From Caulobacterales bacterium RIFOXYB1_FULL_67_16 (GTDB lineage: Bacteria; Pseudomonadota; Alphaproteobacteria; Caulobacterales; Caulobacteraceae): a stretch of 7,088 nt of DNA. Both the position numbers and the translations under genes were made by a program. Shown piece after piece: positions 1 through 4,626 of the stretch (position 1 is its first letter; each line of letters opens with the position of its first letter). The notes under the pieces were generated by a model. It was not told where the DNA came from and searched no databases. It was given only the letters and a program-made list of their open reading frames with translations. The stretch lies in assembly GCA_001796045.1 (NCBI GenBank), contig MGLN01000102.1, forward strand, positions 1-7,088, written 5' to 3'.

Positions 1-604
1 CACCCTGCCCCCGCTGCCCTACGCCTATGACGCCCTGGAGCCGGCCATCGACAAGGAGACGATGACCTTCCACCACGACAAGCACCACCAGACCTATGTC
101 GACAACCTGAACAAGGCGGTCGATGCGGATCCGGAACTGCAGGGCAAGTCGCTGGAAGAGATCTTCACCAGCATCTCGACCGCGCCCAAGGCCGTGCGCA
201 ACAACGGCGGCGGTCACTGGAACCACAGCCTGTTCTGGGAACTGCTGGCCCCCGCCGACCAGGCTGGCCAGCCCTCGGCCGAGCTGGCCGCCGCCATTGA
301 TCGCGACCTGGGCGGTTTGGACAAGTTCAAGGAAGACTTCAACGCCGCCGGCGCCGCCCAGTTCGGCTCGGGCTGGGCCTGGCTGATCGTCCAGAGCGGC
401 AAGCTGAAGATCACCTCCACGCCGAACCAGGACAATCCGCTGATGGATGTCGTGGAGGAACGCGGCGAGGTCATCCTGGGCGCCGACGTCTGGGAACACG
501 CCTACTATCTGAAATATCAGAACCGCCGCGCCGACTATCTGAAGTCGTTCTGGACAGTCGTGAACTGGAACAAGGTCAACGAACTGTACGCCGCCGCCAT
601 CTGA
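1..604 (+). CDS. sodA: Superoxide dismutase, Mn/Fe family (Mn-type signature), 5' truncated by window edge
   Basis: This enzyme converts superoxide to oxygen and hydrogen peroxide; no signal peptide is visible, but the extreme N-terminus is cut off. The reading frame is open from base 2 (TLPPLPYAYDALEP), which is the normal SOD N-terminus, so only about two or three residues are missing. Numbering the 200 visible residues, the metal ligands are His24 (in HHDKHHQTYV), His75 (in HWNHSLFW), Asp162 and His166 (in DVWEHAYYL). Two markers separate Mn from Fe types. Fe-SODs have Gln two residues before the WNH motif, and here it is Gly71. Mn-SODs have Gln in the later NQDxP motif, and here Gln143 is present in PNQDNPL. 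The enzyme therefore looks Mn-type, although metal choice cannot be proved from sequence and cambialistic use is possible. The gene is monocistronic on its 3' side, with a strong terminator 25 nt after the stop. The family is certain; the symbol sodA rather than sodB is an inference. Confidence 0.96.
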   Translation, partial: TLPPLPYAYDALEPAIDKETMTFHHDKHHQTYVDNLNKAVDADPELQGKSLEEIFTSISTAPKAVRNNGGGHWNHSLFWELLAPADQAGQPSAELAAAIDRDLGGLDKFKEDFNAAGAAQFGSGWAWLIVQSGKLKITSTPNQDNPLMDVVEERGEVILGADVWEHAYYLKYQNRRADYLKSFWTVVNWNKVNELYAAAI

Positions 605-628
605 CGTCGGCCGGCTTCAAGGCGCACG

Positions 629-656
629 CGCCCGCCGGATCACCGGCGGGCGTTTT
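629..656 (+). terminator. Intrinsic (Rho-independent) terminator of the superoxide dismutase gene
   Basis: A perfect 10-bp GC-rich inverted repeat (CGCCCGCCGG, loop ATCA, CCGGCGGGCG) is followed directly by TTTT. It lies 25 nt after the stop codon and before the rpsD promoter, so it separates the two transcription units. Confidence 0.9.
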
Positions 657-690
657 GCCGTCGGGCCGGCGGGGAATTCCCAGGTGCGGC

Positions 691-719
691 TTGACTCTGA
701 AGGGTTGGGCGTCGATAAG
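691..719 (+). promoter_or_regulatory. Putative housekeeping promoter of rpsD
   Basis: TTGACT (691-696), a 17-bp spacer, then GATAAG (714-719). The -35 matches the consensus in five of six positions, and the -10 keeps the A at position 2, T at 3 and A at 4-5 region of a sigma-70-type hexamer only partially. Transcription would begin near 726, giving a leader of about 118 nt before rpsD. The position directly after the SOD terminator supports it; the start site is not proved. Confidence 0.5.
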
Positions 720-727
720 CGCCGCCT

Positions 728-826
728 TCCACGCTTCCGGTTCTCCGGGCGCGAGGACTGATGACGGAAGATGCGTGGACCGCCGTTGAGATCGCATTCC
801 CAATCCAGGGGATGCCGGGCCGCATC
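728..826 (+). promoter_or_regulatory. Structured 5' leader of rpsD, candidate S4 autoregulatory element
   Basis: An imperfect long hairpin spans 728-779: TCCACGC (728-734) pairs with GCGTGGA (773-779), TTCC (735-738) with GGAA (766-769), and GTTCTC (740-745) with GAGGAC (753-758, one G-U). A second hairpin, GATGC (811-815) with GCATC (822-826), ends 17 nt before the start codon. CGCATC (821-826) can also pair with GATGCG (770-775), which would break the outer stem, so two folds compete. S4 represses its own synthesis through mRNA structures in E. coli and Bacillus. A similar role here is inference from the structure and position only. Confidence 0.35.
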
Positions 827-843
827 GTCGAAAAGAGAATAGA

Positions 844-1461
844 ATGTCCAAGCGCCACAGCGCCAAATACAAGATCGACCGCGCCATGGGTGAAAACCTG
901 TGGGGTCGCGCCAAGTCTCCGGTCAACAAGCGCTCCTACGGTCCCGGCCAGCACGGCCAACGCCGCAAGTCCAAGGTTTCGGACTTCGGTCTGCAGCTGA
1001 AGGCCAAGCAGAAGCTGAAGGGCTACTACGGCAACATCACCGAGAAGCAGTTCGCCAAGACCTACGACGAGGCTGCGCGCCGCAAGGGCAACACCTCGGA
1101 AAACCTGATCGGCCTTCTGGAATCGCGCCTGGACGCCGTCGTCTACCGCGCCAAGTTCGTGCCCACCGTCTGGGCCGCCCGCCAGTTCGTCAGCCACGGC
1201 CACGTCCTGGTCAATGGCAAGAAGGTCGACATCGGCTCCTATCGCGTCAAGCCGGACGACGTCGTCTCGGTGAAGGAAAAGTCGCGCAATATGGCGCTGG
1301 TTCTGGAAGCCCAGCAGTCGTCGGAACGCGACGTGCCGGACTATCTCGAGCTGTCTGACCGTTCGTTCTCGGTCCGCTACGTCCGCGTGCCGGAACTGTC
1401 GGACGTGCCGTACGCGGTGAAGATGGAACCGAACCTGGTCGTCGAATACTACGCCTCCTAA
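844..1461 (+). CDS. rpsD: 30S ribosomal protein S4
   Basis: S4 is a primary 16S rRNA-binding protein that nucleates assembly of the 30S body and helps maintain decoding fidelity. The protein has 205 residues, the usual size. The N-terminal half begins MSKRHSAKYKIDR and contains the YGPGQHGQRR segment. The S4 RNA-binding domain covers roughly residues 94-150 (SRLDAVVYRAKFVPT, then FVSHGHVLVNGKKVDI). There are no cysteines, so this is the zinc-free form. The ATG at 844 is preceded by a weak purine-rich Shine-Dalgarno sequence (AAAGAGAA, 832-839). The gene is not in a ribosomal protein operon here: it sits alone with its own promoter and leader, and is followed seven bases after its stop by a strong stem-loop. 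Identification is certain. Confidence 0.98.
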   Translation: MSKRHSAKYKIDRAMGENLWGRAKSPVNKRSYGPGQHGQRRKSKVSDFGLQLKAKQKLKGYYGNITEKQFAKTYDEAARRKGNTSENLIGLLESRLDAVVYRAKFVPTVWAARQFVSHGHVLVNGKKVDIGSYRVKPDDVVSVKEKSRNMALVLEAQQSSERDVPDYLELSDRSFSVRYVRVPELSDVPYAVKMEPNLVVEYYAS

Positions 1462-1468
1462 GCCGATC

Positions 1469-1505
1469 CCGATGCGGTCGCCTCGCCTCGAGGCGGCCTC
1501 ATCGG
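1469..1505 (+). other. Strong stem-loop immediately after rpsD
   Basis: CCGATG (1469-1474) pairs with CATCGG (1500-1505). After one C/T mismatch, a further 10 bp form between 1476-1485 and 1489-1498 (one G-U), closing a 3-nt loop. That makes 16 bp in a 37-nt element, seven bases after the rpsD stop. There is no T-tract after it, so it is not a classic intrinsic terminator. It could stabilise the mRNA 3' end or act with factor-dependent termination. Confidence 0.6.
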
Positions 1506-1520
1506 CGGCATGACGTCCGC

Positions 1521-1557
1521 AAGGGTCTCGAATTCGTTCGGGGCCCTTTGCTATTCG
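1521..1557 (+). terminator. Terminator-like hairpin with UUCG tetraloop downstream of rpsD
   Basis: The arms 1521-1532 (AAGGGTCTCGAA) and 1537-1548 (TTCGGGGCCCTT) pair over 12 consecutive positions (two G-U) around a TTCG tetraloop. The tail TGCTATTCG (1549-1557) is only moderately T-rich. UUCG-capped stems are very stable and common in bacterial terminators. With the imperfect tail I rate it a probable rather than certain rpsD terminator. Confidence 0.55.
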
Positions 1558-1606
1558 GCCTGTTCCCTTCGCAGGCGAACAGGCGCATCCTGGGATCGTT
1601 CAGGAT
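1558..1606 (+). promoter_or_regulatory. Two tandem hairpins in the leader of the downstream lipoprotein gene
   Basis: The first hairpin has a perfect 8-bp stem, GCCTGTTC (1558-1565) with GAACAGGC (1577-1584), with an inner CCT/AGG extension. The second is ATCCTG (1587-1592) with CAGGAT (1601-1606) around an 8-nt loop. The second ends 10 nt before the Shine-Dalgarno sequence. CCTGTT (1559-1564) can alternatively pair with AACAGG (1612-1617), which touches the Shine-Dalgarno region. The structures are read directly from the sequence; a regulatory role is inference. Confidence 0.4.
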
Positions 1607-1616
1607 TCCGAAACAG

Positions 1617-1622
1617 GGAAGG
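1617..1622 (+). promoter_or_regulatory. Shine-Dalgarno site that decides the lipoprotein start
   Basis: GGAAGG lies 6 nt before the ATG at 1629. This supports that start over an in-frame upstream start at 1548, which would bury the lipoprotein signal peptide inside the protein. Confidence 0.7.
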
Positions 1623-1628
1623 CCGCTC

Positions 1629-2012
1629 ATGTCGCGCGCCATCTTCAAATCGACGACGGCCCTGGTCGGCGTCGCCGTGCTCGCCTCGGGCTGTGCGGGC
1701 GGAGCCGGAGCGCCCGGCGTCTCCACCGCCGGCATGCCCGGCGCGCTGGAGCCCATCCACGCGGCGGCCTTCACCAAGGACGCCGCCGTCTTCTGGGTCA
1801 GTTCGAACGGTTGCACCCGCAAGGACGATCTGATCCCGATCGTCAGCATCCGGGGAGGCGACGCCGTCATCACCCTGCGGCGGATCGACGAGGACAGGTG
1901 CCATCAACCCGCCGCCCAGGGCGTCGAACTGAAATGGTCGTTCGAGGAACTGGGGCTGGCGCCCGGCTCGCCCGTCAGCGTCAACAACCCCTACCAGTTG
2001 CCCCAGACCTGA
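1629..2012 (+). CDS. Predicted lipoprotein with a two-cysteine domain (paralogue of the gene at 3395)
   Basis: I do not recognise a named family. The protein has 127 residues. It starts with a basic-hydrophobic signal (MSRAIFK, then a hydrophobic stretch) ending in a lipobox, LASGC, with the lipidated cysteine at residue 22. The residue after it is Ala rather than Asp, which under the E. coli sorting rule favours the outer membrane. A short Gly/Ala/Pro-rich linker follows, then a domain from about residue 60 with the motif SSNGCT, a central VITLRR segment, a second cysteine in DEDRC, GVELKW, and LGLAPGSP near the end. The two domain cysteines are conserved in the paralogue and could form a periplasmic disulfide. 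By hand alignment, 28 of 64 domain positions match the paralogue. The gene has a structured leader and runs convergently into the ene-reductase gene, 12 nt away. Lipoprotein status is well supported; function is unknown. Confidence 0.85.
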   Translation: MSRAIFKSTTALVGVAVLASGCAGGAGAPGVSTAGMPGALEPIHAAAFTKDAAVFWVSSNGCTRKDDLIPIVSIRGGDAVITLRRIDEDRCHQPAAQGVELKWSFEELGLAPGSPVSVNNPYQLPQT

Positions 2013-2024
2013 GGCGTTACTCCC

Positions 2025-3122
2025 TCACCGGCCGTAGCCCGGCCAATAGGCCTTGCCGGCCCTTTCGTAGGGCCGCGGCAGGTTCTCCTCCTCGCCCAGC
2101 GTCACGGCGGCGTGGTGGCCCCAGTTGGGGTCGTCCAGCACGGCGCGGGCGACCGCGACGATGTCCGCCTGTTCAGCCTCCAGGATTCTCTCGGCCTGCC
2201 GGGGATCGGTGATCATGCCCACCGCCATGACGGCAGCCTCCGGCACCGCTCTCTTCACCGCCTCGGCGAAGGGGACCTGATAGCCCGGTTCCGCGCCGGG
2301 GATCTCGGCGCGCGCGACATTGCCGCCCGAGGTCAGGTGCAGATAGTCATAGCCCATCTCGTGAAGCGCACGGCCGAACGCGATCACCTCGTCCAGCGCC
2401 ACGCCGTCCTCGACCCAGTCTGAGCCGTTGAACCGGGCGCCCAGGGCCTTGGTCCGGGGCCAGGCCTCCCGCAGCGCACGCGCCACCCGCAGAGGGAAGC
2501 GCGCCCGCGCCCCCGCGGAACCCCCGTAGGCGTCGGTGCGCCGGTTGGACATCGGCGACAGGAATTCGCTGAGCAGATAGCCATGGGCGGCGTGCAACTC
2601 GACCAGATCGAAGCCGGCGCGGTCGGCGCGGCGGGCGGCGTCTTCGAAGGCGGCGACGACGCGATCCATGTCCGCCTCGGTCATTTCCGTCGGGGTGTGC
2701 CAGTCGTCGCGGAAGGGCAGGGCGGAGGGGGCGAAGGTTCGCCAGCCGCCTTCTTCCGTCGTCAGGGCCCGGCCGCCCTTCCACGGCGCCGATGTCGAGG
2801 CCTTGCGGCCGGCGTGGGCCAGCTGAATCCCCATCGGCGTGTCGGAATAGGTCCTGAGGTTCCGCAGGCTCTCGGCGAGAACCGCCTCCTGGGCGTCGTT
2901 CCACAGGCCGAGGTCGTCGGGGGTGATGCGGCCGGCGGCCTCCACGCCCGTCGCCTCGATGATGACCAGACCGGCGCCGGAGAGGGCCATGCGGCCGAAA
3001 TGCTGCGCGTGCCAAGGCTGAGCCACGCCGTCGACGGCCGAATACTGGCACATGGGCGCTACGGCGATGCGGTTGCGCAGCTTCAGAGGGCCGAGTTGCA
3101 GGGGTGAAAAGAGGCGGCTCAT
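2025..3122 (-). CDS. NADH:flavin oxidoreductase, Old Yellow Enzyme family (XenA/YqjM class ene-reductase)
   Basis: A cytoplasmic FMN-dependent TIM-barrel enzyme of 365 residues. Family members reduce activated C=C bonds of enones, and some reduce nitro compounds, with NAD(P)H. The N-terminus LRNRIAVAPMCQYS carries the Cys25 and Tyr27 pair that marks the XenA/YqjM class and tunes the flavin. Lys107 in QLAHAGRKAS follows. The substrate-anchoring histidines are His177 and His180 with Tyr182 in HAAHGYLLSEFLSP, next to SNRRTDAYGG. The C-terminal phosphate-binding part runs through VMAVGMI and VAVARAVLDDPNW. Length is normal for the class and all key residues are present, so it should be active. 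The start is the ATG at 3120-3122, with a weak upstream AGG. The gene is alone on its strand between two lipoprotein genes on the other strand. The physiological substrate cannot be told from sequence. Confidence 0.95.
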   Translation of the reverse strand: MSRLFSPLQLGPLKLRNRIAVAPMCQYSAVDGVAQPWHAQHFGRMALSGAGLVIIEATGVEAAGRITPDDLGLWNDAQEAVLAESLRNLRTYSDTPMGIQLAHAGRKASTSAPWKGGRALTTEEGGWRTFAPSALPFRDDWHTPTEMTEADMDRVVAAFEDAARRADRAGFDLVELHAAHGYLLSEFLSPMSNRRTDAYGGSAGARARFPLRVARALREAWPRTKALGARFNGSDWVEDGVALDEVIAFGRALHEMGYDYLHLTSGGNVARAEIPGAEPGYQVPFAEAVKRAVPEAAVMAVGMITDPRQAERILEAEQADIVAVARAVLDDPNWGHHAAVTLGEEENLPRPYERAGKAYWPGYGR

Positions 3123-3152
3123 GACGACCTGTACGATGTGCGGGGAGGTCGG

Positions 3153-3180
3153 TAGCTATGTCTGTTGCGGTCGCGATCAA
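3153..3180 (-). promoter_or_regulatory. Possible promoter of the ene-reductase gene
   Basis: Reading leftward, TTGATC (3180-3175), a 16-bp spacer, then TAGCTA (3158-3153). It would start transcription about 25 nt before the ATG. The -35 is reasonable and the -10 is weak. The 159-bp gap between the divergent genes must hold promoters both ways; I found no convincing rightward one. Confidence 0.3.
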
Positions 3181-3232
3181 GTCCGACCTTTCCGATTGTT
3201 CACCTGGCTTGCCGAAAATTCACGTGCCTGCG

Positions 3233-3275
3233 GACCCTTCGCGCGCCACAAAAGCGTCAAGCTTCATAAGGGGTC
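3233..3275 (+). promoter_or_regulatory. Possible Shine-Dalgarno-sequestering hairpin upstream of the micro-lipoprotein
   Basis: GACCCTT (3233-3239) can pair with AAGGGGTC (3268-3275) with one bulged G, forming 7 bp that cover the Shine-Dalgarno sequence AAGGGG (3268-3273). A small inner stem, AAGC (3252-3255) with GCTT (3261-3264), lies in the loop. The pairing is visible; any regulatory effect is inference. Confidence 0.3.
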
Positions 3276-3281
3276 ACACCA

Positions 3282-3398
3282 ATGCTTCGTCTCGCTCTCG
3301 CCATCGCCATCGCCGCTCCGCTGCTGTCCGGCTGCATCATCGTCGCGACTGAAAAGCCCACGACTCGGGTCATCACCACGCCCGCCGCCGATCAATGA
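3282..3398 (+). CDS. Micro-lipoprotein, 38 residues, coupled to the next gene
   Basis: This is a 38-codon gene. It starts at the ATG at 3282, 8 nt after a good Shine-Dalgarno sequence (AAGGGG, 3268-3273), and ends at TGA 3396-3398. It begins MLRLALAIAIAAPLLSGC, a complete lipoprotein signal with a textbook lipobox LLSGC and the lipidated cysteine at residue 18. The mature peptide would be only 21 residues (starting CIIVATEKP), with no further cysteine. The residue after the cysteine is Ile, favouring outer-membrane sorting. Its stop overlaps the ATG of the next lipoprotein gene (ATGA), so the two are probably translationally coupled. Its signal region and first mature residues (AAPLLSGCII) closely resemble those of the downstream protein (AAPLLSACVI), suggesting a partial tandem duplication. 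It is in the size range of entericidin-type lipoproteins but lacks their usual mature motif. Alternatively it may serve mainly as a translated leader. Function unknown. Confidence 0.75.
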   Translation: MLRLALAIAIAAPLLSGCIIVATEKPTTRVITTPAADQ

Positions 3399-3775
3399 TG
3401 CGCGCCCTCAAGATCTTCGCTGCCGCCGCCCTGGCGGCGCCGCTGCTGTCTGCCTGCGTCATCTACGCCAACGATTCCGGCGACGACGTCTCGGTAAAGC
3501 TGGACCGTCCGGAAGAGGCGCCCGCCGAGGCCATTCGCCAAGCCCGATTTGCCGACGGCGCCTTGGTGGTGCGGGTGGATTCCAACGGCTGCACCCAGGC
3601 GTCCGATTTCGAGGTTTCGGTGGCCGACAAGACGCCGGCTGAGATCACCCTGAAGCGCACCAAGCCGGACATGTGCCGGGCCCTGGTCGCCGAAGGCGTG
3701 GAGCTTCGCTGGACCTATGCCGACCTGGGCCTTGAGCCCGGCGCGCCGGCGCGGATACTCAATCCGCTGAAGTAG
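3395..3775 (+). CDS. Predicted lipoprotein with a two-cysteine domain (paralogue of the gene at 1629)
   Basis: The protein has 126 residues. The signal peptide MMRALKIFAAAALAAPLLSAC ends in the lipobox LLSAC, with lipidated cysteine 21 followed by Val, favouring the outer membrane. A linker with acidic residues leads to a domain with DSNGCT, AEITLKR, a second cysteine in DMC, GVELRW, LGLEPGAP and a final NP. The same blocks occur in the same order in the lipoprotein at 1629, including both cysteines, so the genes are paralogues. There is no Shine-Dalgarno sequence before the tandem ATGATG (3395/3398). Translation is likely coupled to the micro-lipoprotein that ends at 3398, so either ATG may serve. 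The 3' end overlaps the convergent thioesterase gene by 17 nt. I do not recognise a named family. Membrane anchoring is a confident prediction; function is unknown. Confidence 0.87.
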   Translation: MMRALKIFAAAALAAPLLSACVIYANDSGDDVSVKLDRPEEAPAEAIRQARFADGALVVRVDSNGCTQASDFEVSVADKTPAEITLKRTKPDMCRALVAEGVELRWTYADLGLEPGAPARILNPLK

Positions 3776-4196
3776 TTCCGAACACCGCCGCCATGGCGGG
3801 GGGAATGCGCTGGGGCCTCAGGGTCGCGGCGTCGACCAGACACCATTCGGAGACGCCCTGGGCGCAGACTCGGCCCTGGGCGTCCTCGATGCGGACATAG
3901 CGGTTGAAGCGTGGTCCCTGGGGATCGCCGACCCAGGTTCGGGCCACGACGCCCGTGGCGCCGGGCTCGATGGCGCGCAGATAGTCGATCTCGTGCCGAA
4001 GCGCGACCCAGGAGCATTTCGCGCGCGTGTCCTCGTCGAAGCGGGCGGTCCAGTGCGCCGTGCCGACGTCCTGCAGCCAGCCGACATAGACGACGTTGTT
4101 GACGTGGCCGTTGGCGTCGATGTGCTCGGGGCGAACCTCGAGCGGCACGATGAAGACCTCGCGGTCTTCACGCGGGGTCAGAACCGGGCGCGCCAT
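3759..4196 (-). CDS. Acyl-CoA thioesterase, 4-hydroxybenzoyl-CoA thioesterase (hotdog) family
   Basis: A 145-residue single-domain hotdog protein of the 4HBT/YbgC type. These hydrolyse acyl-CoA thioesters to free acid and CoA in the cytoplasm. The family signature is IDANGHVNNVVYVGWLQD, with Asp27 in the position of the catalytic aspartate, followed by the long central helix. ALRHEIDYLRAI and GVVARTWVGD are the later strands. The substrate chain type cannot be predicted. The ATG overlaps the grxD stop by one base (TGATG), and there is no clear Shine-Dalgarno sequence, so it is probably translated by coupling to grxD. It is the last gene of the leftward run and its 3' end overlaps the convergent lipoprotein gene by 17 nt. 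Confidence 0.88.
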   Translation of the reverse strand: MARPVLTPREDREVFIVPLEVRPEHIDANGHVNNVVYVGWLQDVGTAHWTARFDEDTRAKCSWVALRHEIDYLRAIEPGATGVVARTWVGDPQGPRFNRYVRIEDAQGRVCAQGVSEWCLVDAATLRPQRIPPAMAAVFGTTSAD

Positions 4197-4546
4197 CAGG
4201 CTTCGCCGAGCGGCACGCCCTTTTCGGCCATCAGGGCCTGGAGCTCGCCGGCCTGGAACATCTCGCGGATGATGTCCGAACCGCCGACGAACTCGCCCTT
4301 CACATAGAGCTGAGGAATGGTCGGCCAGTCGGTGAAGGTCTTGATGCCTTCGCGTAGGGCTTCGTCCTGAAGCACGTCCACGCCCACGAAGGCCGCGCCG
4401 ACATGGTCCAGAATCTGAACCGCCAGCGAGGAGAAGCCGCAGCGCGGCTGGTCCGGCGTGCCCTTCATGAACAGCACCACGTCGTGCTGGGCGACGGTGT
4501 CGCCGATGAAGGCGTGGACGGGATCGGCGGAAGCGGTGTCGGTCAC
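4196..4546 (-). CDS. grxD: Monothiol glutaredoxin, CGFS type (Grx4 family)
   Basis: A 116-residue cytoplasmic thioredoxin-fold protein that binds a glutathione-ligated [2Fe-2S] cluster and passes clusters to targets, alone or as a heterodimer with BolA. Key residues are Lys28 in MKGTP, the active-site CGFS with Cys36 and no second cysteine in the motif, WPTIPQLYV (residues 74-82) with the cis-Pro region contacting glutathione, and GGSDI (88-92). Length is normal. The start is a GTG at 4546, 8 nt after AAAGG (4559-4555); there is no nearby ATG in frame. bolA lies two genes upstream on the same strand, which fits the known partnership. A promoter-like sequence lies just upstream, so grxD and the thioesterase can be expressed apart from bolA. 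Identification is very secure. Confidence 0.96.
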   Translation of the reverse strand: MTDTASADPVHAFIGDTVAQHDVVLFMKGTPDQPRCGFSSLAVQILDHVGAAFVGVDVLQDEALREGIKTFTDWPTIPQLYVKGEFVGGSDIIREMFQAGELQALMAEKGVPLGEA

Positions 4547-4571
4547 GGGAGAGGCCTTTCGTGAAGGTCGT

Positions 4572-4600
4572 CAGCTAGGGAGAGCCGACGGCCGGGTCAA
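4572..4600 (-). promoter_or_regulatory. Putative internal promoter for grxD and the thioesterase gene
   Basis: Reading leftward, TTGACC (4600-4595), a 17-bp spacer, then TAGCTG (4577-4572). The -35 is near consensus and the spacing ideal; the -10 is weak by E. coli standards. It lies in the 80-nt gap between the aldo/keto-reductase-like gene and grxD. Transcription would start about 20 nt before the GTG. Confidence 0.45.
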
Positions 4601-4626
4601 GGCGTCGTCACGCCCATCTGCTCCGA

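Noticed and set aside
672..681. Perfect palindrome GGGAATTCCC upstream of the rpsD promoter
   Set aside because: A 10-bp palindrome is expected several times by chance in a window of this size; no second copy or known operator match was seen.
761..1000. 79-codon frame starting in the rpsD leader with a GAGG upstream
   Set aside because: It overlaps rpsD in another frame and has no protein-like features; rpsD accounts for the codon pattern. An upstream regulatory ORF is possible but unsupported.
640..1203. 187-codon open frame on the minus strand across the rpsD leader and gene
   Set aside because: It is antisense to rpsD, has a low-complexity composition typical of high-GC shadow frames, and shows no recognisable domain.
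1548..1628. In-frame upstream extension of the first lipoprotein
   Set aside because: It uses a weak start inside the hairpin region and would place the signal peptide internally; the ATG at 1629 has a proper Shine-Dalgarno sequence.
2583..3107. 174-codon plus-strand frame opposite the ene-reductase
   Set aside because: The ene-reductase on the other strand has all catalytic residues and full length; the opposite frame is a Gly/Arg-rich shadow.
4601..4614. Hairpin GGCGT-CGTC-ACGCC after the AKR-like gene
   Set aside because: Only 5 bp and no T-tract on the leftward strand; too weak to call a terminator.
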